Assembly: GCA_027021285.1 (NCBI GenBank)
Contig: JALUUP010000294.1
Coordinates: forward strand, 1 to 10,121
Origin: Bacteroidota bacterium
GTDB taxonomy: Bacteria; Bacteroidota; Ignavibacteria; SZUA-365; JAADGX01
Direction: 5' to 3'
DNA: 10,121 nt
Shown: piece by piece, positions 6,214-10,121 of the stretch
Layout of the letters: each line of letters starts with the position of its first letter
Position numbering within the stretch: position 1 is the first letter of the stretch
Program-made: the position numbers and the translations under genes
Notes under the pieces: generated by a model
Database searches by the model: none
Told to the model about the DNA's origin: nothing
Seen by the model: only the letters and a program-made list of their open reading frames with translations

Positions 6214-9200
6214 CTACCGGGCAAGCACCAGTTTACCGATAATGACTCCCTTCGCCGTTTCCAGCCGGGCGAAATATACGCCGGACGGCCTCTTGCCCGC
6301 ATCCCATGTCAGGTAGTATTCTCCCGGCGACATGACCTCGTTCAATACGTTATCGATTTCCTTACCGAACGTGTCGAGAATCGTGAGCTTTACCCGCATC
6401 GTTGCCGGCACGGAGAACTTCAAGGTGACAGCCGGGTTGAAAGGATTCGGCCACGCGGGCGCCAACGAAACCCGACCGGGGATTTCCGGCGAGGGTTGTA
6501 TGGATGTCAGCGGGTTGAGCCGGTGTTCCTGAACGATGCCCTTGCCAGAAAACGCCCACCCCCGCGATGTATCGGCAAACACGGCCGTCTGGATCATACC
6601 GGTGGGAACCAGGCTCGTCTTAACCCAGGTGATGCCGCGATCCCGTGACAACCAGGCATCCTCGCTGTTCACGATCCATACGTAGTCCATACCGGGGAAT
6701 GCGACAACGGTATGATTGTCCTTTCCGCTCATCGGGGCGTTGTACGAGAAAAACGAAAAGCCGTTGACGGTGCGCAAAATCGTTCCGCTCTGGCGATCCA
6801 CGATAAATCCGGTGTTCTTGTCGAGGAAGGCGATGGAACTGATGTGCCGTGTCAGGGAACGGCGAATCCGCCATCGTTTCCCGCCGTCCAGGGTGAAAAT
6901 GATATCCGCGTAGGTCGGGTTGCTGGTTCCGCGGTTGCTGGACGCGAACCAACCGCGGTTCCTGTCGATGAACGTCAGGGTTCCGGGGATGACGCTCTTG
7001 GCATACGGCCGGGCGGCGATCGGCTCCCAGGTAACGCCGCCGTCGCTTGTCAGGAAAATATCGGCGGAATCCGGTTGCCCCTGCTTGACCAATACTCCCT
7101 CCCGGTCGTTCCAGAAAAACAAGTTGTGGTCGCCCCGGTTGCTGGAAATCGAATACCCCGTGCTGATGTCGGTCCGGAGAACAGCCCAGGTTTTTCCTCC
7201 GTCGGTTGTTTTGTTGACCGTGCCGTTTGCCGCGGTGGCGATGGCGGTCCGGGCGTCGAAAGCGAAGATTGCATCCACCACCGCCCTGTTGCCCGGTATG
7301 CGGTGCCTCTCCCAGGTCCGTCCCCGGTCGGTCGATCGCGCCACCATCATCGAATCAAACGTCATCCACAACGTATTGTCGGCATAAGCGACCCGACTCA
7401 CCCTGAGGCCCATTTCCTTGTGGGAAACGACCTGCCAGTCCGTGGCGGGAATGACGTCCGCCGTGTGCAGCTCGAACGACTGGGTTGCGGTTCCCAGGCT
7501 GTTGGCCGCCTCGATGATCACCGTGGTTACGAGATCGGTCGCCGTCCAGCGCAGGACGCCCTGAGGAGAGATCGTCATGCCCTGCGGGCCTTGGAGCAGT
7601 TTGAACGTCGCTTCCGGTTTGGCCTTCACCACGGGCGCATAGAGGAAAGGCTGGCCGATCATCAGGGTTTCCGTCGGCGGATTACTGGCGAACAACGGCT
7701 TGTAATCCGCCACCCGACCCAGGTCGATGTCGTACATGCCCCGGCCGTGCGTTACCGCCCGCAGGATGCCCGTGGCTTCGTGGTACAGGAACTGGTACAC
7801 GGCTATCGTCGGCATACCGGTTCCGAGCACCTTGTACGTTTCTCCGCGATCCAGGGAGACAAACACACCGATATCGGTGCCGACGATCAGGGTGTCGCCG
7901 AACGCAATCAAGTCGTTGACGGGGATGTCCGGCAGGTCGCCTTGAACAGGCGTCCACGTCTTGCCCACGTCCGTGGAACGAAAGATGTGCTCCGTTTCGT
8001 AGCCGGTAAACGTGGCGTAGTATTCACCGGGAGCAAAGGAATGCACCGAGCTGCAATAGCGCAACGGCAGGCCCTGGCTACCGACGCTCCAGTTCGTGCC
8101 CGCGTCGGTGCTGATGGCGACCTGGTTCGCTCCTCCCGCCATGACGACGCGGGAATCATAGGAGGCTACGCTCAACGCGGAAAGGTAATAGCACCCTCCA
8201 CTGGCGGCGGGAAGCAGGCAATCGTTCAGCGGCTCCCACTTGTCCCCGTTGTTCGTCGTTTTCAGAACACGCGTGGAGCCGAGGTACAGGGTCTCCGGGT
8301 TGTTCGGATCCATCACGTAGGGGAGGTAGAACAGCGTTCGCTCCGTAGCGGGAATGCCGCCCAGCGCTTTTTTCCACGTATTGCCGAAATCGTCCGAGCG
8401 AAAGAGTGACAACCCCCAGTCAATCGTGAACCAGATGCGTGGATCCAGCGGGTTGATGTACGTGTACCCGCCGTCACCGTAAAGCACTTGCTCGAATTCC
8501 GGCGGGGAAGTGCTGAACATTGTTCCGTTGTCCTGGGTTCCACCAAGCAGGATCGAGGTCGAAGATGGATGGAGAGCGCCACCGATGAACTGGGTTATGG
8601 CAAGGCCGTAATCCTTCTTTACCACTCCATCACCGTTGTTGGTGATGATGAAGAACCCGCCGTCGTTCCCGATGTAAATCCGGTCCGGGTTCTGCGGATT
8701 GAACGCCACGGCGTGCTGGTCCACGTGCAGGATTCCCCCGGCTCCCTGGTCATTGATGCGCTTCCAGGTATCGCCGCCGTCGGTCGTCATGAGCATACGG
8801 ACGCCGCCCACGATCACGATGTCGGGATTCTTCGGATTGACGCCGATGATGTTGTCGTACCAGCCCTGTGAAACCATGTAATCGAGGGGGACCTCCTTCT
8901 TCTGCCATGTCTTCCCACCATCCGTAGTCTTGAACACGCCAAGCAGGTATGTCTTCCGTCCGCTGACCGCGGTATTCGAAACACCCAGCCACACGTGGTC
9001 CGGATTCTCGTCTGAAATTCCAACGGACGTGCGACCCACCTTTTCGTCCGGAACACCAAACGGAACTGTCAGCTCGTTCCAGGTGTCGCCACCGTCCGTG
9101 GTTTTGAACACGCCCGGATTCGAAACCGACAAGCCATTAAATATCATACCCGAGGCAGTGTATAATACACTCGGATTTTGCGGGTTGATGACCACGTCCG

Positions 9201-10005
9201 TGCAAAGGCCACTGAACACTTTCGTCCAATTATCGCCTCCGTCCGTAGTGCGGTAGATGCCGCCGTTGTAACTACTGTGCCCGTCCTGGGGAATGGCGGC
9301 ATAGATGATGGAAGGGTCGGAAGGATTGATAGCCAGGTCGCTGACCCGGCTGTATTGCGGTAGCGTCGCCTCCCCGATGCGGGTCCAGGACATACCGCCG
9401 TCGGTCGAACGAAACATGCCCGCCCCCTCGAACATGTTCCCGCCGAAGTTCGCCTCGCCCGTCCCGATGATCACCGTAGAAGTATCGACGGGGTTCACAA
9501 CGATGGCGCCCATGGCCTGCGTGGGGAGATCGTCAGAAACGGCAAACCAGTGTTCGCCTTCATCGTACGTTTTCCACACGCCGCCGTCCGCGGCACCGAT
9601 GTAGATCGTCTTCGGATTAAGGGGATTCACCTCTACCGCCACGATTCTGCCGCCGATGTTGATCGGTCCCCGGTTTATCCATCCAGCTCCCGCGAGCGTT
9701 GCACCCGTACCTGTGGGATGGTAGACCGGCATGGAAGCCTTTTGATCCCGGGCACGACTCATAGCACCGTCCGGGATGTAGCCGAGGGGGAAGGCGTTGC
9801 GCTGGAACCAGTATGCCCTTCGCATCCAGACGTTCTCGAAGCCGTTATCGACCGATTCAGACACTTGCTCCCGCTGCGATCCCGGCATGAGCTGCAGCAT
9901 GGTTCCGATCTTTGCCTTGGGATCTATTGTCTGTCCCGGTGCGATGGATACGACTATAAAACAGGCGGTAATAATCTGTACAAGTATCTTCATGGAGGAC
10001 CTCAT
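6214..10005 (-). CDS. T9SS-secreted beta-propeller protein with Asp-box (BNR/sortilin-like) repeats
   Basis: A predicted exported or surface protein of 1263 residues. In order: a Sec signal peptide (1 to about 25, core ILVQIITACFIVVSIAPGQ); a first block of Asp-box repeats (about 105-765) opening with INRGPINIGGRIVAVEVNP and containing about a dozen copies of the pattern S/T-x-D-x-G-x-x-W (for example RSTDGGMSW, KTTDGGDTW, RSTDVGKTW); an Ig/cadherin-like putative domain (about 770-848, with PQGMTISPQGVLRWTATD); a second Asp-box block (about 853-1160, about five copies); and a T9SS type A sorting domain (about 1178-1263) with WPNPFNP, FSVP, GEYYLTWDA, SGVYFARLE and KLVLAR. The folds resemble sortilin/VPS10, Ycf48-like and GH74-type propellers, but catalytic residues cannot be assigned, so no enzyme activity is claimed. 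The mature protein has four cysteines (268, 596, 605, 651). ATG at 10005 has GGAAG 6 nt upstream; ATG at 9993 (MKILVQ) is an equally plausible start. Confidence 0.92.
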   Translation of the reverse strand: MRSSMKILVQIITACFIVVSIAPGQTIDPKAKIGTMLQLMPGSQREQVSESVDNGFENVWMRRAYWFQRNAFPLGYIPDGAMSRARDQKASMPVYHPTGTGATLAGAGWINRGPINIGGRIVAVEVNPLNPKTIYIGAADGGVWKTYDEGEHWFAVSDDLPTQAMGAIVVNPVDTSTVIIGTGEANFGGNMFEGAGMFRSTDGGMSWTRIGEATLPQYSRVSDLAINPSDPSIIYAAIPQDGHSSYNGGIYRTTDGGDNWTKVFSGLCTDVVINPQNPSVLYTASGMIFNGLSVSNPGVFKTTDGGDTWNELTVPFGVPDEKVGRTSVGISDENPDHVWLGVSNTAVSGRKTYLLGVFKTTDGGKTWQKKEVPLDYMVSQGWYDNIIGVNPKNPDIVIVGGVRMLMTTDGGDTWKRINDQGAGGILHVDQHAVAFNPQNPDRIYIGNDGGFFIITNNGDGVVKKDYGLAITQFIGGALHPSSTSILLGGTQDNGTMFSTSPPEFEQVLYGDGGYTYINPLDPRIWFTIDWGLSLFRSDDFGNTWKKALGGIPATERTLFYLPYVMDPNNPETLYLGSTRVLKTTNNGDKWEPLNDCLLPAASGGCYYLSALSVASYDSRVVMAGGANQVAISTDAGTNWSVGSQGLPLRYCSSVHSFAPGEYYATFTGYETEHIFRSTDVGKTWTPVQGDLPDIPVNDLIAFGDTLIVGTDIGVFVSLDRGETYKVLGTGMPTIAVYQFLYHEATGILRAVTHGRGMYDIDLGRVADYKPLFASNPPTETLMIGQPFLYAPVVKAKPEATFKLLQGPQGMTISPQGVLRWTATDLVTTVIIEAANSLGTATQSFELHTADVIPATDWQVVSHKEMGLRVSRVAYADNTLWMTFDSMMVARSTDRGRTWERHRIPGNRAVVDAIFAFDARTAIATAANGTVNKTTDGGKTWAVLRTDISTGYSISSNRGDHNLFFWNDREGVLVKQGQPDSADIFLTSDGGVTWEPIAARPYAKSVIPGTLTFIDRNRGWFASSNRGTSNPTYADIIFTLDGGKRWRIRRSLTRHISSIAFLDKNTGFIVDRQSGTILRTVNGFSFFSYNAPMSGKDNHTVVAFPGMDYVWIVNSEDAWLSRDRGITWVKTSLVPTGMIQTAVFADTSRGWAFSGKGIVQEHRLNPLTSIQPSPEIPGRVSLAPAWPNPFNPAVTLKFSVPATMRVKLTILDTFGKEIDNVLNEVMSPGEYYLTWDAGKRPSGVYFARLETAKGVIIGKLVLAR
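8909..9114. repeat. Degenerate DNA repeats encoding Asp-box turns
   Basis: Within the large secreted-protein gene the Asp-box codons repeat at DNA level. The clearest pair is 8909-8940 and 9083-9114, which match at 26 of 32 positions and end in the identical TTGAACACGCC on the plus strand (GGCGTGTTCAA on the coding strand). Related shorter copies recur throughout the first propeller, for example around 9236-9255. They follow the roughly 50-100-residue blade spacing and look like old blade duplication rather than a mobile or tandem DNA repeat. Confidence 0.6.
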
Positions 10006-10030
10006 CGAATACTTCCGGGGAACGAAGGCG

Positions 10031-10061
10031 GTATATCCGTCGCGTTATGCAAGCGATATAC
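10031..10061. repeat. 7-bp perfect inverted repeat in the leader of the secreted-protein gene
   Basis: GTATATC at 10031-10037 and GATATAC at 10055-10061 are perfect inverted copies separated by 17 bp. They lie between the candidate -10 element and the start codon of the T9SS protein. They could be an operator for a dimeric regulator or a weak leader hairpin; with arms this short, chance is also possible. Confidence 0.35.
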
Positions 10062-10069
10062 GAACATGA

Positions 10070-10098
10070 AAAGTAAATTCATTTTCGAGGAAATGCAA
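10070..10098 (-). promoter_or_regulatory. Candidate promoter of the T9SS-secreted protein gene
   Basis: On the minus strand TTGCAT (10098-10093) is followed after 17 nt by TACTTT (10075-10070). Read as a Bacteroidota promoter, the same bases give ATTG, a 20-nt gap, then TACTTTTC, one mismatch from the -7 consensus TAnnTTTG. A start near 10062 would give a leader of about 55-70 nt containing the 10031-10061 inverted repeat. The match is moderate; the region is AT-richer than its surroundings, which supports a control region. Confidence 0.35.
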
Positions 10099-10121
10099 TG
10101 AGGGAGAAAAATGGGGTTTTG
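10098..10121 (+). CDS. Possible start of a divergent gene (runs off the window)
   Basis: An ATG at 10098 opens a frame (MREKNGVL) that stays open to the window edge and is preceded by GAGG at 10087-10090 with a 7-nt spacer. A second ATG at 10111, in another frame, has AGGGAG 4 nt upstream. Either could be a divergently transcribed gene, but only eight codons are visible and the putative site overlaps the -35 of the leftward promoter. No function can be inferred. Confidence 0.2.

Noticed and set aside
6712..8409. A 565-codon plus-strand open frame
   Set aside because: It lies wholly antisense to the well-supported secreted propeller gene, its product is rich in Arg, His and Gly with no recognisable domain, and it mirrors the GC bias of the real gene.
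8700..9420. Regularly recurring 30-nt similarities that could suggest a CRISPR or tandem repeat array
   Set aside because: The copies are degenerate, in frame and spaced at blade length in a coding gene; they encode Asp-box turns.
9550..10101. A 183-codon plus-strand open frame near the right edge
   Set aside because: Most of it is antisense to the signal-peptide and first propeller region of the secreted protein; the product has no recognisable features.

Overview
The window looks like chromosomal DNA from a fairly GC-rich member of the Fibrobacterota-Chlorobiota-Bacteroidota (FCB) group, perhaps a Bacteroidota, Ignavibacteriota, Kapabacteria or Rhodothermia-like lineage. The evidence is a large exported beta-propeller protein ending in a type IX secretion (T9SS) type A C-terminal domain with the WPNPFNP signature, and a lipoprotein resembling the Bacteroidota DUF4249 family. 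The exact lineage cannot be fixed from the sequence alone. I see no mobile element, tRNA, rRNA or CRISPR array.

Layout: positions 1-1592 are on the plus strand and carry the 3' part of hflX (ribosome-splitting GTPase) overlapping by 4 nt with rsmI (16S rRNA C1402 2'-O-methyltransferase). Everything from 10005 down to 1583 is on the minus strand. In transcription order it is: a 1263-residue T9SS-exported protein with two blocks of Asp-box (BNR) propeller repeats; thpR (RNA 2',3'-cyclic phosphodiesterase, '2'-5' RNA ligase' family); recA; a DUF4249-like lipoprotein; recX; and a MacB/FtsX-type ABC transporter permease. rsmI and the permease gene converge and overlap tail to tail by 10 bp.

How the genes fit together: hflX-rsmI is a small ribosome-maintenance unit. 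thpR-recA-lipoprotein-recX is tightly packed (33-bp gap, then a 4-nt overlap, then a gap of 0-9 nt), so the four are probably co-transcribed. recA and its modulator recX are separated by an unrelated-looking envelope lipoprotein. The permease has a 100-bp leader with a promoter-like sequence and may be expressed separately; its ATPase and membrane-fusion partners are not in the window. The large secreted protein is only 62 bp upstream of thpR with no visible terminator, so read-through into the recA group is possible.

Most of the content is ordinary housekeeping. The points most worth a second look are the lipoprotein between recA and recX, the two-propeller secreted protein with an Ig/cadherin-like domain between the blocks, and the convergent rsmI/permease overlap with a perfect hairpin. 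I did not find a convincing new defence or mobile system.
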